From Aurantimonas sp036549475 (GTDB lineage Bacteria; Pseudomonadota; Alphaproteobacteria; Rhizobiales; Rhizobiaceae): DNA of 64,000 nucleotides. The DNA is taken from assembly GCF_036549475.1 (NCBI RefSeq), contig NZ_JAZHLI010000001.1:1-64000 (forward strand), given 5' to 3'. The position numbers were made by a program, and so were the translations under genes. The notes below the pieces were generated by a model that worked only from the letters and a program-made list of their open reading frames with translations, was not told where the DNA came from and ran no database searches. This document shows positions 1 through 8,614 of this stretch, one piece after another. Each line of letters begins with the position of its first letter. Position 1 is the first letter of the stretch.

Positions 1-123
1 ACCGCCTCGTCGGACACAGCCATTCCCGCAATCTCCCAATCGAATCAATTGGGAACCCACAGATTCAGTACTTGCACCAAATGTCACGCGCCAACTCACC
101 CGATTGCCCTGCGGTGGTGAGAC

Positions 124-151
124 TTGACCTTGGCCGGCCTTGCCGCTAGTC
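124..151 (+). promoter_or_regulatory. Putative housekeeping promoter of rplU-rpmA
   Basis: A TTGACC box at 124-129 is followed after 16 bases by CTAGTC at 146-151. This resembles the alphaproteobacterial housekeeping pattern (TTGAC, then CTATAT-like). It leaves a leader of about 120 bases before the L21 start at 279. Bases 1-123 hold no gene that I can recognise. The assignment is by eye only. Confidence 0.45.
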
Positions 152-278
152 ACACAAACGCAATTCTGGGCGTGGCATGGCCGCGCCTGTTTGTTTTCGC
201 CCTTATCAGTAACCGACTGACAAGAAGACGGCCCGGGTCCCGCGTGGCACGAGAGCCGATCGAACGAACGGAGATAAA

Positions 279-893
279 ATGTTCGCAGTCATCAAGACCG
301 GTGGCAAGCAGTACCGCGTTGTCGCCAACGACAAGTTCACCATCGAGCGTCTCCCCGGCGAAGCCGGTGATCTCGTGACCTTCAACGAGGTGCTGATGGT
401 CGGCTCGACCATCGGTGCACCCTTCGTCCAGGGCGCAGCCGTGACGGCCGAGATCGTCGAGCAGACCCGCGGCAAGAAGGTGATCTCCTTCAAGAAGCGT
501 CGCCGCCAGAACTCCAAGCGCACGCGCGGCCATCGCCAGGACCTGACGATGATCCGCATCGCCGAGATCCTGACCGACGGCAAGGCACCGTCCGCGACGA
601 CGCCGAAGCCGGCCAAGGTCGCCGCGCCCAAGCCGGCCGCCGAAACGACCGACGCCACCCCGGACACGCCGATGTTCTCGGCACCGGCGGGCGGCGAGCA
701 GGACAAGCTGACGAAGATCAAGGGCATCGGCCCGGTCGCCGAGAAGCAGCTCAACGAGCAGGGCATCACCACCTATGCCCAGATCGCGGCTCTCTCGGAC
801 GAGGACGTCGCCCGCATCGACGCGAACATGCCGTTCAGCGCCGCGCAGATCGAAGACTGGCGCGCCCAGGCCGGCGAACTGGCGAAGCAGTAA
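279..893 (+). CDS. rplU: 50S ribosomal protein L21 with C-terminal extension
   Basis: This is ribosomal protein L21, which binds 23S rRNA in the large subunit. Residues 1 to about 103 form the normal L21 domain, starting MFAVIKTGGKQYRV and including the basic stretch KKRRRQNSKRTRGHRQ. The protein is 204 residues, about twice the usual length of 103. The extra half has an Ala/Pro/Lys linker (about 105-135), then a helix-hairpin-helix-like segment (LTKIKGIGPVAEKQLNEQGI) and a helical end. Such tails are known in Rhizobiales L21. Gene order with rpmA 48 bases downstream is the classic rplU-rpmA operon. The start follows GGAG. Confidence 0.97.
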   Translation: MFAVIKTGGKQYRVVANDKFTIERLPGEAGDLVTFNEVLMVGSTIGAPFVQGAAVTAEIVEQTRGKKVISFKKRRRQNSKRTRGHRQDLTMIRIAEILTDGKAPSATTPKPAKVAAPKPAAETTDATPDTPMFSAPAGGEQDKLTKIKGIGPVAEKQLNEQGITTYAQIAALSDEDVARIDANMPFSAAQIEDWRAQAGELAKQ

Positions 894-941
894 TTCCGGG
901 GCCATATCCCCCGCGAGCCCTGACAGGCAAGGAGACCTACG

Positions 942-1211
942 ATGGCACATAAGAAAGCAGGCGGCTCTTCGCGCAACGGTCGCGATTCGGAGTCCAAGCG
1001 CCTCGGCGTGAAGAAGTTCGGCGGCGAGTCCGTCATTCCGGGCAACATCCTGATCCGTCAGCGCGGCACGCGCTGGCATCCGGGTGCCAATGTCGGCATG
1101 GGCAAGGACCATACCCTCTTCGCCAAGACCGAAGGCAACGTGGCTTTTCAGCACAAGGCGAACGGACGCACCTACGTGGCCGTGATGCCGAAGGCCGAAG
1201 CCGCCGAGTGA
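942..1211 (+). CDS. rpmA: 50S ribosomal protein L27
   Basis: This is ribosomal protein L27, whose N-terminal tail reaches toward the peptidyl transferase centre. The 89-residue protein starts MAHKKAGGSSRNGRDSESKR, the standard L27 signature, and has the usual length. There is no N-terminal cleavage extension of the Firmicutes type. A clear AAGGAG ribosome-binding site precedes the ATG. It is the second gene of the rplU operon and is followed by an intrinsic terminator at 1290-1317. Confidence 0.98.
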   Translation: MAHKKAGGSSRNGRDSESKRLGVKKFGGESVIPGNILIRQRGTRWHPGANVGMGKDHTLFAKTEGNVAFQHKANGRTYVAVMPKAEAAE

Positions 1212-1289
1212 CCGGAGCTTCAGAGCGCCGGCGTTCCACCGACCCGGCACTCTGAACCCTCCGAACGATCGGACCTTCAGAGCACGACA

Positions 1290-1317
1290 GGGGAGATGGA
1301 CCGCCATCTCCCCTTTT
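1290..1317 (+). terminator. Intrinsic terminator after rpmA
   Basis: A perfect 10-bp stem (GGGGAGATGG at 1290-1299 with CCATCTCCCC at 1304-1313) encloses an ACCG loop and is followed by TTTT at 1314-1317. It lies 78 bases after the rpmA stop and just before the acetyltransferase start. It probably ends the ribosomal protein transcript, with possible read-through into the next genes. Confidence 0.85.
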
Positions 1318-1339
1318 CGCGTCTGGAAGGAACGATGCG

Positions 1340-1906
1340 ATGTTTGAGGATATCACCGCCGAGCGGGACGGCGAGACGATCGAGACCCGCCGGCTGCATC
1401 TGGGGCCGCTGACCATGGGCGACGCCGGCGCGCTGGCAAAGCTGATCAACGACCGCGAGATCGCGCGGATGCTGGCCCGGGTGCCGCATCCCTACGCGCT
1501 GGCAGACGCCCGCGCCTACATCCGCGACCATGCACCCGAGACGGTCTTCGCCCTGTCCCTGAGGACCGAGCGGACGCTCATCGGCTGTTGCAGCCTGAAG
1601 CCCTTTGGTGCGCCGGGGCGGTTCAATCTCGGCTACTGGATCGGTCGCAGCTTCTGGGGACAGGGATTTGCCACAGAGGCGGCACAGACTGTCATCGACT
1701 ACGGCTTCGTTGCGCTGAAGGCCGAGGCGATCGATGTGGACTGCCGGGTCGTCAACGAGGCGTCGCGGCGAGTGATCCGCAAATGCGGGTTCCATTTCAT
1801 CGGCAGCGGCATGATCGACACGATCAGTTCCGGGCGAGTGGCCAGCGAGCACTTCGTCATGGACCGGCGCTGCTGGAACTCGCTGAAGGCGTGGGGACGC
1901 GCATGA
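1340..1906 (+). CDS. GNAT family N-acetyltransferase
   Basis: This is an acetyl-CoA-dependent N-acetyltransferase of the GNAT superfamily, RimJ/RimL-like subgroup, 188 residues. Family features visible are the early RRLHLGPLTMGDAGALAKLINDREIARML segment, the acetyl-CoA-binding region NLGYWIGRSFWGQGFATEAAQ (about 95-115), and the ASRRVIRKCGFHFIG motif near residue 145. The substrate cannot be told from sequence; proteins of this type modify ribosomal protein N-termini or small amines. Its position behind the L21/L27 genes is typical of Rhizobiales. The stop overlaps the start of the next gene as ATGA, so the two are probably translationally coupled. Confidence 0.9.
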   Translation: MFEDITAERDGETIETRRLHLGPLTMGDAGALAKLINDREIARMLARVPHPYALADARAYIRDHAPETVFALSLRTERTLIGCCSLKPFGAPGRFNLGYWIGRSFWGQGFATEAAQTVIDYGFVALKAEAIDVDCRVVNEASRRVIRKCGFHFIGSGMIDTISSGRVASEHFVMDRRCWNSLKAWGRA

Positions 1907-2496
1907 TGGGCATCGGGTTCCTCCACCGCAGGACCGCCGGTGCCGCGGCCGGCGCGATGCTGCTGGCGGGTCTTGCCGCCTGCGGCGAGGATCCTGCCGT
2001 CCCGTCGCCAGCATCCGTCGTGGACGGCCTGTCGCTGGAGGCATTCTTTGCGGGGCAGTCCTATTCGAAGGGCACCGTGACGACGGCGCTGTTCTTCACC
2101 GAGGACTTTTCCGCACGGTTCGAAGGCAAGCGCAAGGACGGCCGCCTGCTCCTCGACGAGCATTTCAGCTTCGCGGACGGCGACCGGCTGCAGCGCTGGA
2201 ATCTCGGCGAAACCGGCCCCGGCCTCTACACCGGCGAGGTTCAGACCGAACTCGACGGGGGTGCGCTCTCGCCACCGGTCGCCGTCACGGGCCACATCAC
2301 GCCGAATGGTGCGGTGCTTGCCTATGACGGTTTCGCCCCGGGTGGCGGCGAGACGCGGCTGCAGTTTCGCCACCGCATGACGCGGCAGTCCGACGGGACG
2401 GTCGCCAACCACGTGACGGTGTCCAAGTTCGGCGTGCCGCTGGCGACGTCGGACGTGGTCTTCGTCAAGGACAAGGCCGCCCTCGACAGGGACTGA
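1903..2496 (+). CDS. Lipoprotein, DUF3833-like
   Basis: This is a predicted lipoprotein of 197 residues and unknown function. An N-terminal hydrophobic stretch ends in LAGLAAC, a lipobox with the lipidated Cys at about residue 28, so it should be anchored to a membrane facing the periplasm. The rest (SLEAFFAGQSYSKGTV ... FSARFEGKRKDGRLLLDEHFSF) resembles the DUF3833 family. The open frame extends far upstream inside the acetyltransferase gene. I chose the ATG at 1903 because it gives the signal peptide at the N-terminus and an ATGA overlap with the preceding stop. Confidence 0.8.
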   Translation: MMGIGFLHRRTAGAAAGAMLLAGLAACGEDPAVPSPASVVDGLSLEAFFAGQSYSKGTVTTALFFTEDFSARFEGKRKDGRLLLDEHFSFADGDRLQRWNLGETGPGLYTGEVQTELDGGALSPPVAVTGHITPNGAVLAYDGFAPGGGETRLQFRHRMTRQSDGTVANHVTVSKFGVPLATSDVVFVKDKAALDRD

Positions 2497-2634
2497 CACG
2501 GCGGCGGCATGGGCCGCGTGACCGTCGCAGCATCCGGATCGCCCGCCAACCGCGGCGGTCCGTTCACAACCATCGACCGGCCCGCTAGAAGGGGCGGTCC
2601 GCCATACCGACCGCATGCTCAGGAGAGCACACTC

Positions 2635-3720
2635 ATGAAATTCCTCGATCAGGCCAAGGTCTATGTCCGATCCGGCGACGGCGGCGCCGGTTCGGTGTCG
2701 TTCCGGCGCGAGAAGTATATCGAGTTCGGTGGCCCGGACGGCGGCGACGGGGGACGCGGCGGCGACGTCTGGGTCGAGGCCGTCGCCGGTCTCAACACGC
2801 TGATCGACTATCGCTACCAGCAGCATTTCAAGGCCAAGACCGGCGGTCACGGCATGGGCCGCAACCGCAATGGCGGCAAGGGCGCGGACATCACGCTGAA
2901 GGTGCCTGCGGGTACCCAGATCTTCGCAGAGGACAACGAGACGCTGCTGTTCGACCTGACCGATGTGGGCGAGCGCCGCTGCATCGCCGCGGGTGGCAAT
3001 GGCGGCTTCGGCAACGCCTATTTCAAGACCTCGGTGAACCAGGCGCCGCGCCGCGCCAATCCGGGCCTGGAGGGCGAGGAGCTGACCATCTGGCTGCGGC
3101 TGAAGCTGATTGCCGATGTCGGCCTCGTCGGCCTGCCCAATGCAGGCAAGTCGACCTTCCTCGCCTCGGTCACGCGGGCCCGGCCGAAGATCGCCGACTA
3201 TCCCTTCACCACCCTGCATCCGGGCCTCGGCGTCGCCAAGGTCGACGAGGCGGAGTTCGTCATCGCCGACATTCCGGGCCTGATCGAAGGCGCCCATGAG
3301 GGCGTAGGCATCGGCGACCGGTTCCTCGGCCATGTCGAGCGCACCAGCGTCCTCCTGCATCTGGTCTCGGCCAGCGAGGAGGACGTGGCCGGCGTCTATC
3401 GCACCGTGCGGCGCGAGCTGGAGGCCTATGAACACGGGCTTGCCGAGAAGCCCGAGCTCGTGGCGCTGTCCAAGGTCGACACGCTGACGCCGGAGGAGCG
3501 CGAGGAAAAGCTGGCGGAACTGCAGGAAGCGATCGGATACCGCCCGCTCGCCCTGTCGGCGGTCAGCCGCGAGGGCATGACCGAGGCCCTGCGCGAGTTG
3601 AAGGCGCGCATCGGCCGCCTCTCGCCCACCGAGGAGCCCGAGCCCGACCGCTTTGCCGTGGCGGCGGCGGAGCGTGCCGAAGCGGAGGAAGCCGACGCGA
3701 CGACGAGGGAGGCGGAGTGA
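2635..3720 (+). CDS. obgE: GTPase Obg/CgtA
   Basis: This is an essential GTPase that acts in large-subunit ribosome assembly and stress control. The 361-residue protein has the glycine-rich Obg fold at the N-terminus (GGPDGGDGGRGGDVWVEA, about 25-45) and then the G domain: P-loop GLPNAGKST (about 165-175), G3 DIPGLIEGAHEG, and the recognition motif SKVD (a variant of NKxD) with SAVSREGM. The tail after about 335 is acidic. The ATG at 2635, after AGGAG, is preferred over the upstream in-frame start at 2509 because it begins at the conserved MKFLDQAKVYVRSGDGG. It overlaps proB. Confidence 0.97.
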   Translation: MKFLDQAKVYVRSGDGGAGSVSFRREKYIEFGGPDGGDGGRGGDVWVEAVAGLNTLIDYRYQQHFKAKTGGHGMGRNRNGGKGADITLKVPAGTQIFAEDNETLLFDLTDVGERRCIAAGGNGGFGNAYFKTSVNQAPRRANPGLEGEELTIWLRLKLIADVGLVGLPNAGKSTFLASVTRARPKIADYPFTTLHPGLGVAKVDEAEFVIADIPGLIEGAHEGVGIGDRFLGHVERTSVLLHLVSASEEDVAGVYRTVRRELEAYEHGLAEKPELVALSKVDTLTPEEREEKLAELQEAIGYRPLALSAVSREGMTEALRELKARIGRLSPTEEPEPDRFAVAAAERAEAEEADATTREAE

Positions 3721-4874
3721 TGACCGATCTTCTCCACGGCTACCGGCGGATCGTCATCAAGATCGGTTCGTCGCTGCTCGTGGACCGCGAACGCGGACTG
3801 AAACGCACATGGCTGGAATCGCTGGGCGAGGACATCGCCCGGCTCGTCGGCGAGGGCCGCGAGATCCTCGTCGTGTCGTCGGGCGCCATCGCGCTCGGCC
3901 GCAAGATCCTGCGGATGGATCCGGGGCCGCTCCGGCTGGAAGAAAGCCAGGCGGCCGCCTCGGTCGGACAGATCGCTTTGTCGCGCACCTATCTGGAAAT
4001 CCTCAGCCGCCACGGGATCGAGGTTGGCCAGGTTCTTCTGACCTTGGGCGACACCGAGGAGCGGCGCCGCTACCTCAACGCCCGCGCCACGATTTCCACA
4101 CTGCTGGCCCTGAAGGCCGTGCCGGTGATCAACGAGAACGACACGGTCGCCACGTCGGAGATCCGCTATGGCGACAACGACCGGCTCGCCGCCCGCGTCG
4201 CCACGATGATCGACGCCGACCTGCTGATCCTCCTGTCGGACGTGGACGGGCTCTACACGGCGCCGCCCCTGCTCGACCCCAATGCCAGCCACATCCCGCT
4301 GGTCGAGCACATCACGCCCGAGATCGACAAGATGGCGGGCTCGGCCGGTTCCGAACTGTCGCGCGGCGGCATGAAGACCAAGATCGACGCCGCGCGCATC
4401 GCCACGAGCGCCGGCACCGACATGATCATCACCGCCGGCAACCGCCTCTATCCGATGGCGGCCATCGAGCGCGGCGAACGCGCCACGCTGTTCCGCGCCG
4501 TGGACAACCCGGTCGCGGCCCGCAAGCGCTGGATCGCCGGCCAGTTGCACGCCACCGGTCGGCTGTTCGTCGATGCGGGAGCCGTCAAGGCGCTGGTCGG
4601 GGGCATGAGCCTCCTGTCGGCGGGCGTCACCCGGGTCGAAGGCGACTTCCGCCGCGGCGACACGGTGACCGTCTTCGACGCGGCCCGGCGCGAGATCGCG
4701 CGCGGCCTCATTGCCTACGATTCGGACGAGGCGCGGCTGGTGGCCGGCCTGCGCTCGAGCGAGATCGGCGCGGTGCTCGGCTATGAGGGACGCGCGGCAA
4801 TGATCCATCGCGACGACATGGCCGTCGACCCGGGCGCGGTGGACATGCCGGGAGCCCAACTGACCTCGGCCTGA
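3720..4874 (+). CDS. proB: Glutamate 5-kinase
   Basis: This enzyme phosphorylates L-glutamate with ATP, the first step of proline synthesis. An amino acid kinase domain (VIKIGSSLLVD at the N-terminus, NENDTVAT, RYGDNDRLAA, SELSRGGMKTKIDAARIA) is followed by a C-terminal PUA domain (about 280-370, GRLFVDAGAVKALVGGMSLL). The length of 384 is normal for the two-domain form. The ATG at 3720 overlaps the obgE stop (TGATG). A GTG at 3717 would add one residue. The product is feedback-inhibited by proline in the family. proA follows 73 bases later. Confidence 0.96.
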   Translation: MTDLLHGYRRIVIKIGSSLLVDRERGLKRTWLESLGEDIARLVGEGREILVVSSGAIALGRKILRMDPGPLRLEESQAAASVGQIALSRTYLEILSRHGIEVGQVLLTLGDTEERRRYLNARATISTLLALKAVPVINENDTVATSEIRYGDNDRLAARVATMIDADLLILLSDVDGLYTAPPLLDPNASHIPLVEHITPEIDKMAGSAGSELSRGGMKTKIDAARIATSAGTDMIITAGNRLYPMAAIERGERATLFRAVDNPVAARKRWIAGQLHATGRLFVDAGAVKALVGGMSLLSAGVTRVEGDFRRGDTVTVFDAARREIARGLIAYDSDEARLVAGLRSSEIGAVLGYEGRAAMIHRDDMAVDPGAVDMPGAQLTSA

Positions 4875-4947
4875 CAGACGAAGCCAGCGGGCAGCGCCGA
4901 AAACGGCGTGTCTGCAATGGTGCGAACCAGAATTCGGAGACCAACCC

Positions 4948-6228
4948 ATGCTCGACAGCACCGAGACGGGATCGATCGACACGCTGATGAACGCCATTGG
5001 CCGGCGCGCGCGCGCTGCGGCCCGCCGGCTGGCGCTGGCGCCGACGCAGACCAAGAACGCCGCGCTTGAAGCGATGGCCGAGGCTCTGCTGGTGTCCAGC
5101 GACACGATCCTGGCCGAGAATGCCGCCGACCTCGAACGCGCCGCCGGCACGGGGATGGCTGCCTCCTTCGTCGATCGGCTGACGCTGACGGCCGATCGCA
5201 TCGCCGCGATGGCCGACGGCCTGCGCGCCATCGCGGCCCTCCCCGATCCGGTCGGCGCGACGATCGCCGCCTGGGACCGGCCGAACGGCCTGAGCATCGA
5301 GCGCGTGCGCACGCCGCTCGGCGTCGTCGGCGTCATCTACGAGAGCCGGCCCAATGTCACCGCCGACGCCGGTGCCCTGTGCCTGAAGTCGGGCAATGCG
5401 GTGATCCTGCGCGGCGGATCGGATTCGACCCGCTCCTCGGCCGCGATCCACGCGGCGATGGTGGCCGGGCTGGCCCGGGCCGGCCTGCCGGAGGACGCGA
5501 TCCAGATTGTGCCCTCGACCGACCGGGCGGCCGTCGGCGCCATGCTGCGCGGCCTCGATGGGGCGATCGACGTCATCGTGCCGCGCGGCGGCCGTTCGCT
5601 GGTCGCCCGCGTGCAGGACGAGGCGCGGGTGCCGGTCTTTGCGCATCTGGAAGGGCTCTGCCACGTCTATGTGGACCGGGCGGCGGATCTCGAGATGGCG
5701 AAGGCCATCGTCGTCAATTCCAAGATGCGCCGCACCGGAATCTGCGGCGCCGCCGAGACCTTGCTGATCGACCGGGCGGCCGCGGACACGCATCTCCTGC
5801 CGATCATGCAGGCGCTGCGCAAGGCCGGCTGCGAGATCCGCGCGACCGACGAGGTGCGCCAGCGCTATCCCACGGCCGAGCCCGCCAGCGACGCGGATTT
5901 CGTCACCGAATATCTCGACGCGATCATCTCCGTGGCACTGGTCGACGGCGTCGAAGGCGCCATCGACCATATCGAAAGCCATTCCTCGCACCACACCGAG
6001 GCGATCGTGACCGCCGACGAGGCGACCGCGGCGGCCTTCTTCGCCGGCGTCGATTCGGCGATCCTGCTCCACAACGCCTCGACCCAGTTCGCCGATGGCG
6101 GCGAATTCGGCATGGGCGCGGAGATCGGCATCGCGACCGGCAAGATGCATGCGCGCGGGCCGGTCGGCGTCGAGCAGCTGACCAGCTTCAACTACCGGGT
6201 CCGCGGCACCGGCCAGACGCGCCCGTGA
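4948..6228 (+). CDS. proA: Gamma-glutamyl phosphate reductase
   Basis: This is the NADPH-dependent reductase that converts gamma-glutamyl phosphate to glutamate 5-semialdehyde, the second proline biosynthesis step. The 426-residue protein has an aldehyde dehydrogenase fold, with the family region GVVGVIYESRPNVTADA and the catalytic-cysteine segment KMRRTGICGAAETLL (Cys near 266). The N-terminus matches the family from MLDSTETGSIDTLMNAIGRRARAAAR onward. The stop overlaps the GTG start of nadD (GTGA), so proline and NAD genes are in one transcriptional unit. Confidence 0.96.
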   Translation: MLDSTETGSIDTLMNAIGRRARAAARRLALAPTQTKNAALEAMAEALLVSSDTILAENAADLERAAGTGMAASFVDRLTLTADRIAAMADGLRAIAALPDPVGATIAAWDRPNGLSIERVRTPLGVVGVIYESRPNVTADAGALCLKSGNAVILRGGSDSTRSSAAIHAAMVAGLARAGLPEDAIQIVPSTDRAAVGAMLRGLDGAIDVIVPRGGRSLVARVQDEARVPVFAHLEGLCHVYVDRAADLEMAKAIVVNSKMRRTGICGAAETLLIDRAAADTHLLPIMQALRKAGCEIRATDEVRQRYPTAEPASDADFVTEYLDAIISVALVDGVEGAIDHIESHSSHHTEAIVTADEATAAAFFAGVDSAILLHNASTQFADGGEFGMGAEIGIATGKMHARGPVGVEQLTSFNYRVRGTGQTRP

Positions 6229-6872
6229 CGCAAGGCGAGGTGACGGCAGGTCCCTTGCAGGGCGTCGACGTGGCGGCGCTGGCGATGCCGCCGGCCGAGC
6301 CCGGCATGCGGATCGGACTGTTCGGCGGCTCGTTCAACCCGCCCCATGAGGGGCACCGGCTGGTCGCCGAGACGGCGCGCCGGCGGCTCGGGCTCGACCG
6401 CGTCTGGTGGATGGTCACGCCGGGCAACCCTCTGAAGGACCATGGGCGCCTTCGCCCGACGAAGGAACGCCTGGCCGCAGTCAGGGCGCTGGCGCCCGGC
6501 CCGCATGCGGTCGCGACGGCCTTCGAGGCGAGCCATCGCATCCGCTATTCGGCCGACACGGTCGCGCTGGTGCGGCGGCGCCATCCGGGCGTCCATTTCG
6601 TCTGGATCATGGGGGCCGACAGCCTCGCTAGCTTCCATCGCTGGCAGGACTGGCGCACCATCGCCATGACGATGCCGCTCGCGATCGTCGACCGCCCCGG
6701 CTCGACCCTGTCCGTCCTGTCGGCCGTCGCCCCGCAGGTGCTGGCCCGGTTCCGCCTGCCCGAAACGGCGGCGAAGGCGCTGCCGCTGCGCCGTCCGCCG
6801 GCCTGGGTCTTCCTGCACGGACCCCGCTCGACGGTGTCCTCGACGGCGCTGCGGCAGGACAGCGGCGGCTGA
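6225..6872 (+). CDS. nadD: Nicotinate-nucleotide adenylyltransferase
   Basis: This enzyme adenylates nicotinate mononucleotide in NAD synthesis. Nucleotidyltransferase signatures are GLFGGSFNPPHEGH (the HxGH site is HEGH) and the C-terminal VSSTALRQ motif (family SSTxxR). The length is 215 residues from the GTG at 6225, which overlaps the proA stop. Other in-frame starts are GTG 6240, ATG 6286 and ATG 6307, and the first conserved residues (MRIGLFGGSF) begin at 6307, so the N-terminus is uncertain. In many alphaproteobacteria rsfS and rlmH follow nadD; here a convergent MATE gene follows instead. Confidence 0.93.
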   Translation: MTQGEVTAGPLQGVDVAALAMPPAEPGMRIGLFGGSFNPPHEGHRLVAETARRRLGLDRVWWMVTPGNPLKDHGRLRPTKERLAAVRALAPGPHAVATAFEASHRIRYSADTVALVRRRHPGVHFVWIMGADSLASFHRWQDWRTIAMTMPLAIVDRPGSTLSVLSAVAPQVLARFRLPETAAKALPLRRPPAWVFLHGPRSTVSSTALRQDSGG

Positions 6873-6911
6873 GCTCCTGCCCCTTGTCGCCAGACGCTCG
6901 GGATCGCCAGC

Positions 6912-8339
6912 CTAACTCCCGGTGGCAAGCAGGCCGTAGCGATCGCGCAGGAGGAAGCGGCCGTTGAGGAGCAGGGCCGCCGTCGACAGGCCGAAGGCAA
7001 GACCCCACCACAGGCCCTGGCCATCCCATCCTGCGACAAAGGTCAGGAGATAGGCGACCGGCATGCCCACGAGCCAGTAGCTGAACAGCGCGATCAGCAT
7101 GGGCGTGCGGGTGTCCTTCACGCCGCGCAGGATGCCCGCCGCCACGACCTGCAGCGCGTCGGCGATCTGGAACACCGCCGCCACCAGGAGCAGCGGCACG
7201 CCATAGGCGAGGACCGCTTCGGCGTTGGCATTGCCGCGGTCGAGATAGAGCGAGATCAGCTCCTGCGGCCAGAACCAGAACAGGCAGGCCCCGCCCACGG
7301 CGATGAGCGTGCCGATGACCAGCGCCACCCCCGCCGCCCGGTCGAGATCGCGGTGGTCGCCGCGCCCGAAGGCGAGCCCCACCCGCACGGTCGCGGCGCT
7401 CGACAGGCCGAGCGGCACCATGAAGGCGATGGAGGCGATCTGCAGCGCGATGCCATGGGCCGCGAGCGGAATGGTGCCGAGCCAGCCCATCATGATCGAG
7501 GAGGCGGCGAACAGCCCGACCTCGGCGATGATCGTGGCGCCGATCGGCCAGCCGAGCCGCAGCACCTCGAAGAAATCCGCCCAATCCGGCCGCCAGAAGC
7601 GGGCATAGAGTTCGTAGCGCCGCAGGCTTGGCGCCATGGCCGTATAGGCCGCCAGAAGCGCCGCCATCAGGAGGTTGGAGACGAGGGTGGCGACGGCCGC
7701 CCCGACGATGCCGAGCGCCGGGGCGCCGTAATGGCCGAAGATCAGCACGTAATTGAGCCCGGCATTGCCGAACGCCCCGACGATGATCACCGCGAGGACC
7801 AGATAGGCGCGGTTGACCACCGTGAGATAGGAGCGCAGTCCCAGCACCAGCAGCGCCGGGAACATCGACCATTGCGCGACGCGCATGTATGCGCCCGCCA
7901 GGGCCGAGATCTCGGGTTCCTGGCCCAGCGCCACCAGGATCGCCTCGGTGTACCAGAGCGGCACCATGACGATGGCGCCGTAGAGCACCAGCACCCAAAG
8001 CCCCATTCGGATCGAGCGGCGCACGTCGCGCACGTCGCCGCGCCCTTCGGCGCCTGCCGCCAGCGGCAGCACCGCCTGGGCGAAGCCGGCTCCGAAGATG
8101 TAGACGATGAAGAAGGCCTGTGTGGCGAGAACGCCGGCGGCCAGTTCGGTCGCGCCGAGCCAGCCGATCATCACCGTATCGGTGACGTTCATGGTCATCT
8201 GCGCGAGCTGCGCGCCGATCAGCGGTACCGCCAGCACGATGGTCGCGCCGCCATGGCGAAGCCACGACTGCACCGGACCGAGACCGATGGCGTGCGAGGG
8301 CCCATCCTTGCCGGACCGTCCTGGAACATTCGTCTGCAT
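6912..8339 (-). CDS. MATE family efflux transporter
   Basis: This is a multidrug and toxic compound extrusion (MATE) transporter of about 475 residues in the inner membrane, exporting organic cations or metabolites in exchange for Na+ or H+. The sequence has about 12 hydrophobic segments in two similar halves. The first half holds LIGAQLAQMTMNVTDTVMIGWLG and the second WPIGATIIAEVGLFAASSIMMGWLGT, the repeated MATE signatures. I chose the ATG at 8339 because AGGTGG precedes it at good spacing; the frame is open further upstream to 8384. The substrate cannot be predicted. It converges on nadD. Confidence 0.92.
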   Translation of the reverse strand: MQTNVPGRSGKDGPSHAIGLGPVQSWLRHGGATIVLAVPLIGAQLAQMTMNVTDTVMIGWLGATELAAGVLATQAFFIVYIFGAGFAQAVLPLAAGAEGRGDVRDVRRSIRMGLWVLVLYGAIVMVPLWYTEAILVALGQEPEISALAGAYMRVAQWSMFPALLVLGLRSYLTVVNRAYLVLAVIIVGAFGNAGLNYVLIFGHYGAPALGIVGAAVATLVSNLLMAALLAAYTAMAPSLRRYELYARFWRPDWADFFEVLRLGWPIGATIIAEVGLFAASSIMMGWLGTIPLAAHGIALQIASIAFMVPLGLSSAATVRVGLAFGRGDHRDLDRAAGVALVIGTLIAVGGACLFWFWPQELISLYLDRGNANAEAVLAYGVPLLLVAAVFQIADALQVVAAGILRGVKDTRTPMLIALFSYWLVGMPVAYLLTFVAGWDGQGLWWGLAFGLSTAALLLNGRFLLRDRYGLLATGS

Positions 8340-8614
8340 GAGATCACCACCTGATGGCGGTGGCCTACAACATCGGCCCGACAATCGGAATCGCTTTTCG
8401 GCATGGGCGACATGTCGACACGACCTGCCAGATCGGCTCGGAGGTCCGAAACGTTTCGCCGGCTCACGGACAGCCTCGAGCGCGCCACCCGGCCTCGGCG
8501 GTCCTGCGACTCCCGCGATCGGCTTTGCGGTGCATCGTTCCGCGAACCCGGCCGCACCGTCTTTTCACCGGCGTGGCTTTCCAGTAAGCAACGCTTAGCA
8601 AAGGCGCCCATCCC

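Noticed and set aside
1..278. Small RNA or tRNA gene in front of rplU
   Set aside because: No cloverleaf or conserved RNA core is visible. The region is adequately explained as promoter and leader.
4875..4947. Terminator between proB and proA (GCCG-AAAA-CGGC within a CAGAC/GTCTG pair)
   Set aside because: The stem is short, lacks a T run and lies inside what looks like one proline operon.
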